Source of the DNA: Paraglaciecola sp. L1A13
GTDB taxonomy: Bacteria; Pseudomonadota; Gammaproteobacteria; Enterobacterales; Alteromonadaceae
Length of the DNA stretch: 64,000 nt
Direction of reading: 5' to 3'
Assembly (NCBI RefSeq): GCF_009796745.1
Contig: NZ_CP047024.1
Coordinates: forward strand, 2,232,001 to 2,296,000
The translations under genes and the position numbers were made by a program. Under the pieces are notes generated by a model. It was not told the DNA's origin. It saw only the letters and a list, made by a program, of their open reading frames with translations, and made no database searches. Shown in pieces: positions 26,554-34,664 of the stretch. Numbering within the stretch: the stretch's first letter is position 1; the number at the start of each line of letters is the position of its first letter.

Positions 26554-26571
26554 CTAGGTAGATCTGCCTAG
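26554..26571. promoter_or_regulatory. Candidate operator for the NarL-type regulator
   Basis: CTAGGTAGATCTGCCTAG is an 18-bp near-palindrome (16 of 18 positions symmetric) midway between dctP and the divergent histidine kinase gene. Its length and symmetry suit a LuxR/NarL-type DNA-binding dimer. Confidence 0.4.
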
Positions 26572-26675
26572 GTATAAATAGGTTGGCGCGTGATGCTAAA
26601 GCCTGAAATAATCCAGTTTATTCGTTTACAATAAATTTACACGTCGGTTTTGCTCGGCTCCAAGGCGCTATAGAT

Positions 26676-28070
26676 ATGACCTTACCCTTGAGACTACTGT
26701 TTGTAGCAGTACTACAAGTCGTTTTAACGTCCATAATAACTTACTACTTAGTCACAGATGAATATCGTGGTCTTTCAAGTCAAAGTGTTGATACCCTTGA
26801 AAACTTCCTAATCGAGCAAAAGCATCAAGAACTAAAAAATTACACTCTACTTGCTGTTTCAGCCATGACTGATGCATACGAAAACAGTGATATAGATGAT
26901 AAACAAGCAAAAGCGCGGGTTACTGAAATTATTCATGATATGACCTACAGCGGGCGTGATGGATACTTTTTTGTCTACGACGGTGAAGGTAACGGAGTGG
27001 TGCACCCAAAAGAGCCATACCGAGTTGGAAAGAACTGGTGGGAGTTAGAAGGCGAAAACGGCGATAAGACTATTCAAATATTAGTCGCTAACGCAAAGGC
27101 TGGTGGTGGTTTTCATCGTTACCCTTGGCGTAAGCCATCTTCAAATATAATGTCTGAGAAAATGGGCTATTCGGTGTACCTAGAGAAATGGAATTGGATG
27201 ATAGGTACGGGCGTTTACTTAGATGATGTAAATAGTCAGCTCAACAAGCTTCAGCAGGAAATTGACCAGCATATCAACAAGACCAAACAGATTATTTTGC
27301 TGGTGGCCATGTCATCCATCTTTGTTATCTTCCTCCTTAGCCTGATTTTAAATCTCAGTCAGAAGAAAAAGACTGACCAAAAAATAAGTGAATTAGGGCT
27401 TAAAATAATTAATATGCAAGAGGAGGAGCGGCGCCATATTTCTCGAGAACTACATGACGGCATTGTTCAGGTATTGATATCGATTAAGTATTCATTAGAA
27501 GCTACCGGGCTTTGGTTGGCTAAAGCAAAGGTAGCAAAGCCTCAACCGTTGGAGCACGCCCAAAGCAATTTACGTGACGCGATCAACGAAATAAGACGTA
27601 TTTCACATCATTTACACCCCAGGATCTTAGATGAGTTAGGCTTGTCTGCCGCCATGGACGCTCTGGCAGTAGAGTACGCAGAACAAACTAGGATAACCGT
27701 TAACGTGACTAAGCCAGCGGTGCGTAAGTTGGTTCAGGACGGTATTAGCACCACACTTTATAGAGTGGTACAGGAATCGCTGATCAATGTACAAAAGCAT
27801 GCCCATGCCACCGAAGTTAATATTGATATGTCGATAAAAGACAAATGGTTAACTTTGAGTATCAGCGATAATGGGCGCGGCTTTGACACCGAGCTAAATA
27901 ACAAAGCTGATGATTATGGTATTGGTTTGCGAAATTTGGCTGAGCGGGTTGAATATCATTTAGGTGAATTTAGCGTGCAGTCTTCTGCCAGTGGCACTAT
28001 TGTAAAGGCGCGTATCCCCAAAATTAGCTACGCGAACAATCCATCCGCGACAAAAGGTTACTCTGCATGA
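26676..28070 (+). CDS. Cache-domain sensor histidine kinase, NarL family
   Basis: Inner-membrane kinase of 464 residues. Two membrane segments (5-25, 205-227) enclose a single-Cache (sCache_2) periplasmic domain with the hallmark YSGRDGYFFVYDGEGNGVVHP and WNWMIGTGVYLDDV, a domain that binds small carboxylates in many proteins. It is followed by HisKA_3 with His260 (RRHISRELHDGIVQ) and an HATPase domain (NVQKHAHA, DNGRGFD, GIGLRNLAERV). Its stop overlaps the start of the regulator gene by four bases. Divergence from the TRAP operon suggests it senses the transported substrate. Confidence 0.92.
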   Translation: MTLPLRLLFVAVLQVVLTSIITYYLVTDEYRGLSSQSVDTLENFLIEQKHQELKNYTLLAVSAMTDAYENSDIDDKQAKARVTEIIHDMTYSGRDGYFFVYDGEGNGVVHPKEPYRVGKNWWELEGENGDKTIQILVANAKAGGGFHRYPWRKPSSNIMSEKMGYSVYLEKWNWMIGTGVYLDDVNSQLNKLQQEIDQHINKTKQIILLVAMSSIFVIFLLSLILNLSQKKKTDQKISELGLKIINMQEEERRHISRELHDGIVQVLISIKYSLEATGLWLAKAKVAKPQPLEHAQSNLRDAINEIRRISHHLHPRILDELGLSAAMDALAVEYAEQTRITVNVTKPAVRKLVQDGISTTLYRVVQESLINVQKHAHATEVNIDMSIKDKWLTLSISDNGRGFDTELNNKADDYGIGLRNLAERVEYHLGEFSVQSSASGTIVKARIPKISYANNPSATKGYSA

Positions 28071-28714
28071 ATCAAACACATTCTGAACAACCCACTCGTA
28101 TTTTATTGGTCGATGACCATCCCATGGTGCAGGGGGGATTGAGCGCCTGTTTGTCGTTCTATGACGATATTGAAATTGTTGGTATGACCCATGATGGTAA
28201 AGACGCATTGGAGAAAGCGCTAATATTAAAGCCTGATGTGATCCTGATGGATATCAGTATGCCGTCAATGAATGGGATTGATGCCACAGAAATTATCACG
28301 GATAGTTTAGAAGACACCAAAGTACTGATTTTTAGCATGCATGACAGTGCAGAATTCGTCACCAGCTCAATCCAAGCAGGTGCATCGGGTTACATTTTAA
28401 AAGACACCACGTCAGAAGAGGTGTATTACGCCATAAAAGCGGTGGCCAAAGGCCAAACACATTTCAGCAGTTCAATTGCCAAAATGCTGATCGATAAGCC
28501 TGCTCGCGACACCAGTCAAAAGCTCACCACTCGAGAGCAGCTTATACTCACTCACGTAGCCCAAGGCAAATCGAGCAAAGAAATTGCGCGTATTTTAAAT
28601 ATCAGTTTTCGTACCGTTGAAGCACACAGACGGAATATGAAAAGTAAGCTCAATATTGAATCACTCGCTGAACTAATTTGTTACGCCGTCGACCATGGGT
28701 TGGTCGATAAGTAA
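28067..28714 (+). CDS. NarL/FixJ-family response regulator
   Basis: Regulator of 215 residues, partner of the overlapping kinase gene. The receiver carries Asp16-Asp17, phospho-acceptor Asp62 (VILMDISMPSMNG) and Lys in GYILKDTTSEEV. The LuxR-type helix-turn-helix is LTTREQLILTHVAQGKSSKEIARILNISFRTVEAHRRNMKSKL. It likely activates the divergent TRAP-porin operon. Confidence 0.94.
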   Translation: MNQTHSEQPTRILLVDDHPMVQGGLSACLSFYDDIEIVGMTHDGKDALEKALILKPDVILMDISMPSMNGIDATEIITDSLEDTKVLIFSMHDSAEFVTSSIQAGASGYILKDTTSEEVYYAIKAVAKGQTHFSSSIAKMLIDKPARDTSQKLTTREQLILTHVAQGKSSKEIARILNISFRTVEAHRRNMKSKLNIESLAELICYAVDHGLVDK

Positions 28715-28774
28715 AACCCTAAATTTCACGCAGGTAGGTTTAGTCATAGCGGCTAAAAGCATTTGATGCAGCAA

Positions 28775-29392
28775 TCAAAGAAATGCTAACCACGCACCTA
28801 CGCAGATTAATAAGCTGCCTGCGATGCGGTTCATCCAACGGATATTATTGTCGCGATTAAGGAACATACGTAAGCTTTTACCGCCAGTAGCGTAAATTAA
28901 CATGCAGGTGAATTCGCTGAGCATGATAAGCCCCACCAATACCATAAGTTGCCCTGTTACGGGTTTCGTTAAGCTAATAAAAGGGGGCAATAAGCTAATC
29001 ATAAATGCCCAACCTTTTGGATTGGCAATGGCGGTAATAAAACCCTGAGAAATTAAACCGCTCCTTGAGGTGCCGTTACTGGAGGAGGTTTCAACAGATA
29101 TCTGCTCTTTAGCAAAATACATTTTTAAACCTAAATAGCCTAAATATGCGCCACCGATCCATTTAAAAATTTGAAATACAGCAGGGTAATTGAGCATAAC
29201 ACTGGCCACACCCACAACTGCAGCAACGGCTACCAGCGCCACACCGATAACTTCACCTAGCATCATCCACAACGTACGGCGCACACCCACACTCATGCCC
29301 AATGTCATCGCTAGGGTCATGCACATGCCTGGGGTAATTGAAACAAAGAAAAAAGTCGGAATAAATACCGCAAGTATTGCTAAGTCTGGCAT
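28775..29392 (-). CDS. LysE/RhtB-family amino-acid exporter
   Basis: Inner-membrane efflux protein of 205 residues with about six helices. Family features are the N-terminal FFVSITPGMCMTLAMTLGMSVGVRRTLWMMLGE and the GGAYLGYLGLKMY segment, plus ANPKGWAFMISLLPPF. Members export amino acids and derivatives such as homoserine lactone or threonine; the substrate cannot be predicted. It is convergent with the response-regulator gene. Confidence 0.9.
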   Translation of the reverse strand: MPDLAILAVFIPTFFFVSITPGMCMTLAMTLGMSVGVRRTLWMMLGEVIGVALVAVAAVVGVASVMLNYPAVFQIFKWIGGAYLGYLGLKMYFAKEQISVETSSSNGTSRSGLISQGFITAIANPKGWAFMISLLPPFISLTKPVTGQLMVLVGLIMLSEFTCMLIYATGGKSLRMFLNRDNNIRWMNRIAGSLLICVGAWLAFL

Positions 29393-29749
29393 TGAGACGT
29401 TCCATAATAGTTGACGTAAAACTGAGTCCGCCAGTCTACTAATATTTAGCGTATAAGCTAATTATTTACGTCGATTCTTTGCAAAAAAAGATATTGAATA
29501 TCCATACTTAACAGTATGTTAACAATGATAATGGCACATCGACTGATGTAACGAGTAAGATGACCTTTAAAGATATAAGTCTAGTAAATAGGCGACCTAA
29601 AAGCTGATGCTAAGTAAGATAGTGCGACTTTAAACAGAGCTAATTAAAAATGTATATCTGAGTGATAAGGAATGACACTAGGATTTAGCAGTAAACCCCA
29701 GTGCCGAATGGTGCTATTCACGAATGTTACGCCAATAACAAAACTATAA
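29393..29749. other. Intergenic region, no feature recognised
   Basis: 357 bases between the rhtB-type gene start and the 3' end of the phosphorylase-kinase-like gene. It must contain the exporter promoter. No coding frame, RNA gene or clear terminator was seen. Confidence 0.4.
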
Positions 29750-32700
29750 CTAAGACGGGATCTCCTTGTCCGCTGGTTCGATGAGCGCGTCGACAGCGAC
29801 CACACTCTTCACAGGGCGCACAGTCAGTAGCTTCCGTAGGGCCGAAATAATGAAAAAAGTGGTCTCAAGGGGAGATAGATTATAAAAACTATCCCACGCT
29901 TGGCTTTTGAATTCCGAGTAATTATCCACCCGCTCCGGGTGTAAATCACTATAAGCTAAATTTACGGCGTGACCAATGGTGACATCAATTGTCAACGCTT
30001 CATCAATTTGCAAACTGGGATTCTGCTCAAAGAAGCTACCCAGCGCACTGAGAGTCTCAACGGTTAATTGACGATATTCAGGGGCTTGAATATTATTCAG
30101 CATTTGCTCAACAAGTAACACAAACGCTGCTTCACCTTGCGTCATATCACTCAGTACCATATCGCTAGCAATCCGGTTACGTTTGTCCATCTTATTGCCA
30201 ATCACCAAGCCTGTGGTATGTTTAAAAATAGTCCATACTTGTGGGATAAAGCCAGCGGGACGTCTATCAATAACCCCTTGATGCTGACGCCAAACATACC
30301 AGCCTTCAGAGGGCTCGGTTAATTTTTCTAGGCCAAGATTTTGATCCCAGTCTAGCTTACCGGAATGACATTCAGCGTGCAGTTCTTCGAGTTTTAACGG
30401 CAAGTCGGTTAAGTTCTGATATTCCTCTAGTACTGCTTCAATGCGATCCTGAATAACAGAAGGCGCCAAACTCATAATATGTTCGTAAGCTTCATCTGGT
30501 GTTTTATTTTGCTCGCGAGAAATCTGGCTGGTGAGCAAAATAATTAAGTAGCTAACACGAACGGTAAGCAATTCGCTGAACAGTTCTGGTCGCGCTTTAA
30601 CTAGCATACCCAACGAGAGAAGCACTTCTTGGGTTAATACTTGATCACGTACATCTTCACGGCAAAATTGTTTAATTTTTGTGAGTAGCTCATCATCTTG
30701 TAAGGGTTTTGTAATAAGGGATTCATCGCTGTAAGCACGCCCAACCTGAATAAACTTCTGGGCAACGAGCAAGGCACTCACCGCAAGGCCTAAATCACCA
30801 TTTATTTTACCTAACAAACCTGATGCTTGGCGCAATACCGACCAAAGTCGTAAGCGACCTGCCTGTAGGTAGACTTCTTCAATCAAGGACTTAATGGTGT
30901 TGTGTAGTCCATGATAAGTTATCGAACTGTCTAGACTTTGTAACTTATTAAGGGCATCCAATAAGGCTATTTGTTGATACAAGTTATCAGATTTTTCTAA
31001 ACGTGCATGCAGTTCGCTTATATCCGTGAGCAAATCAATTTCACGTTCTTGGTCTGATGTCAGTTCAACATTACTTCCTGATATTGAAAGGGTACATGAG
31101 TGAGAAAACAACTCTTGTAAAGGCTCTGTGGGCAACACCAAATCGTTAAGCTGGTTAATTCGCTCGACCGCGGATGTGGGGGTAAGTTGAGCCATAGTGC
31201 CATGCTTAACGGGAACATCACCGACTTCACCGGTGGCGATTTGGGCCATTAACTCAAAAAATGAACTACGATCTGCACCTAATAAATTATGGGTCAGCAA
31301 AACAGTAACCGTTGGCCTTCCGACTTCGGTCCAGTTGCGATGCAAATAGCTCAACTCGCTTTTAAAACGTCGTACTAAGAAGTCGATATCGTAACTTAAA
31401 AAGTATTCATGTTGCATAAATGATGGCGTTAAACAGACCGCTCGTTGCTTGTTGAACATATATACTCTACTGGTCGTTAAGCTTTTAAGCATGCGCGGTA
31501 TACGGCCGGTTAACCCTAAGCTGTCACAGCGACCAACTTGACCGTGCACTGCAGCGATATCCTCAGGGCGATATACTTTCACCGGCGCAATATCTGTCAG
31601 TGTTTCAGTGGCTACACCATGGGCCGCAAGTTCTTGCTGTAAGGTTTCATCCTCAGATAAAAAGATTAGCTGCACAACGGGCTGCATAGTCGGTTTGACG
31701 TGACGACGCCCTAATGGGTCTAAGTCACCTGGGCGCAGTAAACCGTCTTCTAGCATTGAGCCGAGCAAATATAAGCTCTGTGCCCACACTAAGGGGATAT
31801 TTTCGTTGGGTAATCGATCTTGCGATTGTGGGTTAGCACGCTCAGCATCAATAGATTCTTTAGGCACATAATACAGTTCAGGAAGCAGTTTAAAGCCATT
31901 TTGTTCAACTAGCACTTTGTCTAAACGGTCGCGATAATGGGTTATTTGCGGTTTATTATCGGTAAAAATAGCGTCTAAATACAAGTAGGCATAAAAAAGC
32001 GGCCACTCAGATTCAATATTCTCAAACTGTTTTAGTTCTTTATCCTCATAATGTAAGCGACCTTCATCTTCGAGTACGGTTTGATGGCCATCCCGTAGGA
32101 AGCGTTTTAGGCCATAACGCCCCTCCAGCTTAGTTACAATGTCGTTGCGTACTCGATCAGACAGGGCTTTGTCTTGGACCGCAAATGCTGGAAATCCGAT
32201 TACGCTAAGCAAAGCAGCGTCTATTTCTTTCGTATTTGATTCACGGGGTAACATCGCACTTAGAGTAATGTTCGACTGTGCAATGTTGTCGGGTATAACA
32301 TGAATAACCGAACTAAAGGAGCCTTTAGCACCAAATAAGTTAAACCCTGATAGGGCTTCAAGAGCGGCCTTTGCCATTCCCAAAGAGCTCGCATTTAGCT
32401 CAACGCTACCACTGTTACTTTTTGCTCCTCGTTCCCAGATACCAAAATCTGGTGAACGATAAGCGCGCTCGATGTAATACACTAAGTTTTGAATAAAACA
32501 GACTTCTTCATCTGTCCAGATCAAATCTAGACCTGATGCAATCATCTGAGTCAATGTGAGCAGAAAAACGGATGTAGCATCGATTTGTAGGTGGCCCCAT
32601 TCTGAATCACCTACCACACTGTCGCCAGTAGCGGTATCGTATTTGGCATGTAGGGCATCAATTGGCTGACGCGTTTTCTTGAATTTTTCTATCTTGTTTG

Positions 32701-32992
32701 ATTGCGCCATCATCGAACGTAATAGAGCACGCATAAGTTTAACGGTCCGTTGCTGTAGTTCATAGCCGCGGCCATTGTCATTATCAACGTTGCGATAGGC
32801 GAGGGCTAGTCCCCAGACTGCCAGAATACTGTACACATTATCGCGTACCCAAGCATCTTGGTAGTTACCGTGCACGGTGATGGCTGTGCTAGCAGGCAAT
32901 AAACCACTAACAGGATGCTGCTTTTCTAATATGACGGATTTAATCTGCTTATAATAAGCGTCGAGCTGAGTGTTCAATTCTAAGTTTTGCAT
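29750..32992 (-). CDS. Phosphorylase b kinase alpha/beta subunit-like protein (GH15-related)
   Basis: Large cytoplasmic protein of 1080 residues matching animal phosphorylase kinase regulatory subunits along much of its length. The N-terminal GH15-like (alpha/alpha)6 region shows SGLLPAS, DAWVRDNVYSILAVWGLALAYR, LHAKYDTATG, VVGDSEWGHLQIDATSVFLL, DFGIWERG with the candidate general acid, VELNASSLGMAKAALEAL, IESEWPLFYAYLYLD and LPELYYVP. The C-terminal AQAPEYRQLTVET-like segment (QAPEYRQLTVETLSAL) corresponds to the conserved PEYRQLLVEA region of the animal alpha subunit. No kinase catalytic subunit, glycogen phosphorylase or calmodulin-like gene is nearby. It may bind or hydrolyse alpha-glucans or regulate an unknown partner. 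AGGA precedes the start. Confidence 0.9.
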   Translation of the reverse strand: MQNLELNTQLDAYYKQIKSVILEKQHPVSGLLPASTAITVHGNYQDAWVRDNVYSILAVWGLALAYRNVDNDNGRGYELQQRTVKLMRALLRSMMAQSNKIEKFKKTRQPIDALHAKYDTATGDSVVGDSEWGHLQIDATSVFLLTLTQMIASGLDLIWTDEEVCFIQNLVYYIERAYRSPDFGIWERGAKSNSGSVELNASSLGMAKAALEALSGFNLFGAKGSFSSVIHVIPDNIAQSNITLSAMLPRESNTKEIDAALLSVIGFPAFAVQDKALSDRVRNDIVTKLEGRYGLKRFLRDGHQTVLEDEGRLHYEDKELKQFENIESEWPLFYAYLYLDAIFTDNKPQITHYRDRLDKVLVEQNGFKLLPELYYVPKESIDAERANPQSQDRLPNENIPLVWAQSLYLLGSMLEDGLLRPGDLDPLGRRHVKPTMQPVVQLIFLSEDETLQQELAAHGVATETLTDIAPVKVYRPEDIAAVHGQVGRCDSLGLTGRIPRMLKSLTTSRVYMFNKQRAVCLTPSFMQHEYFLSYDIDFLVRRFKSELSYLHRNWTEVGRPTVTVLLTHNLLGADRSSFFELMAQIATGEVGDVPVKHGTMAQLTPTSAVERINQLNDLVLPTEPLQELFSHSCTLSISGSNVELTSDQEREIDLLTDISELHARLEKSDNLYQQIALLDALNKLQSLDSSITYHGLHNTIKSLIEEVYLQAGRLRLWSVLRQASGLLGKINGDLGLAVSALLVAQKFIQVGRAYSDESLITKPLQDDELLTKIKQFCREDVRDQVLTQEVLLSLGMLVKARPELFSELLTVRVSYLIILLTSQISREQNKTPDEAYEHIMSLAPSVIQDRIEAVLEEYQNLTDLPLKLEELHAECHSGKLDWDQNLGLEKLTEPSEGWYVWRQHQGVIDRRPAGFIPQVWTIFKHTTGLVIGNKMDKRNRIASDMVLSDMTQGEAAFVLLVEQMLNNIQAPEYRQLTVETLSALGSFFEQNPSLQIDEALTIDVTIGHAVNLAYSDLHPERVDNYSEFKSQAWDSFYNLSPLETTFFIISALRKLLTVRPVKSVVAVDALIEPADKEIPS

Positions 32993-33499
32993 TCAATGTC
33001 CTAACTAATTCAGGGAAACGGGAAAAGGCTTCCGAAAAGTGCAGATTAATCTAACTGTGGTTCACAAATATGATCGCTATACGGTAATGACAAATATAAA
33101 TTTTGAAAGACATAATTTTAACGCATGTTCAATGTCTTAAAATCAGCAAAGAATACGCCATTATGGCTTAATAAGGCAGTGTGAGGCGAATTTAGGTACA
33201 AAATGCTCTTTTCATAGCGCTTGAGCGTACATATTATCTAGGGATTGTTATATTTGCCCATCTATTCGCTATTTTCTATCAGGGATAACCGATATTTCGC
33301 GTGGCTTAATCGAATAAGTTTAGATGGGTTCCCCGTTATTTTGTACGTAACGTGCACGGTGCAAGTTTATGGTGCAATTGTGAAACCGGTTAGTCATCTA
33401 TCAACAATAGTTGTTACACTTAAATACAAATGGGAACTATTATCATTTGTAATAGTGTGACATAATACGTCATTAATCAAGTAGGAGGGAATCAATTTA
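32993..33499. promoter_or_regulatory. Divergent intergenic region with 8-bp inverted repeat before fpr
   Basis: 507 bases between divergent genes. A 71-codon frame at 33245 is not credible. A perfect inverted repeat TACAAATG (33425-33432) / CATTTGTA (33444-33451) with an 11-base spacer lies about 50 bases before the reductase start and could be an operator. Confidence 0.4.
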
Positions 33500-34309
33500 A
33501 TGCGCAATGTAATTAAAGAATGTGTGACCTTCGTTCATCATTGGAACGAAACGTTATTTAGCTTTAAAACAACACGCCAGAAGTCGTTTACGTTTGAAAG
33601 TGGTCAATTTGTGATGATTGGTTTAGAGCTTGCCGGTAAGCCGATAATGCGTGCCTATAGCATCGCCAGCGCTAATTACGCCGACGAATTAGAGTTCTTT
33701 AGTATTAAAGTACCAGATGGTGCGTTGACCTCAGAATTACAGAAGATCAAAGCGGGTGATGAGGTCATGTTGACTACCCGAGCAGCCGGTACGCTGGTCG
33801 CGGGATATTTACAACCGGGTAAAAATCTTTATTTACTGAGCACTGGCACAGGATTAGCGCCATTTATGAGTGTTATTCAAGATCCTAATATTTACGACCA
33901 ATTTGACAAAATCATACTTGTTCATGGCGTTCGTTGGGCATCAGAACTAGCTTACCAACAAGAAATAGAAGTAGGGCTGCCGAATAATCCGTTTTTTGGG
34001 GATATAGTGCAGGAAAAGTTACTTTATTACCCCACTGTGACGCGTGAGCCATACCAATATAACAGCTTAAAGACATCAGACGGCATGCGAGATCATGAAG
34101 GTCGTATTACTGATTTATTGCTGTCGAATAAACTCACCAACGACTTGAATTTAGCGGATATCAGTCCTGATAATGACCGGTTTATGTTGTGTGGTAACGA
34201 TGCCATGCTAAAAGATTTAGCCGCCATCTTAGATGCGAAGGGATTCAGTAAAGCGAATTCACGCTCTCAAGGGCACTATGTTATTGAACAAGCGTTCATC
34301 GAAAAGTAA
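33500..34309 (+). CDS. fpr: Ferredoxin--NADP+ reductase
   Basis: FAD enzyme moving electrons between NADPH and ferredoxin or flavodoxin; 269 residues, close to the bacterial subclass I/II Fpr length. FAD-binding motif MRAYSIASANY, the loop after GALTSELQKIKAGD, NADP-binding LSTGTGLAPFMSVIQDP and HGVRWASELAY, and MLCGNDAML are all present. A strong GGAGG site lies about 11 bases upstream. Likely roles are Fe-S cluster supply and oxidative-stress defence; regulation is not known here. Confidence 0.95.
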   Translation: MRNVIKECVTFVHHWNETLFSFKTTRQKSFTFESGQFVMIGLELAGKPIMRAYSIASANYADELEFFSIKVPDGALTSELQKIKAGDEVMLTTRAAGTLVAGYLQPGKNLYLLSTGTGLAPFMSVIQDPNIYDQFDKIILVHGVRWASELAYQQEIEVGLPNNPFFGDIVQEKLLYYPTVTREPYQYNSLKTSDGMRDHEGRITDLLLSNKLTNDLNLADISPDNDRFMLCGNDAMLKDLAAILDAKGFSKANSRSQGHYVIEQAFIEK

Positions 34310-34664
34310 GTCGAACGGTGTTTAAGTGCAGCAACAATGGCAATGCTTAAGAAGCTATTCAGCTGGTAAGTTTGCTTCTGTGCTGCCTTGTCGCTAACGA
34401 ACCGTGACTAAAACAAGATACGAACATACACCATGCACTGCCTGTGATAATTAGTTAATCACCTCTTTATAACCTTTATTGCAACAGGTTTCCGTTATAC
34501 AAAACCGTTTTTTCTCCTTGCTATCGCGATGAATGATGTTCTCTTACTCAATATAAAGCGGTCATAGCGTTTTATCTTGAATGGCACTACTGACTGGGTA
34601 GTTCAATTCGAGATGATTGAACATGGTTCGATTTTGTGGATGCCTGTTTGATATCTGTTAGGCC
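34310..34664. other. Intergenic region, no feature recognised
   Basis: 355 bases between the convergent ends of fpr and the P-type ATPase gene. A terminator is expected but I see no strong hairpin with a U-run, and no credible coding frame. Confidence 0.4.

Noticed and set aside
33245..33460. 71-codon plus-strand frame before fpr
   Set aside because: No ribosome site, composition of random AT-rich DNA, overlaps the likely fpr promoter.
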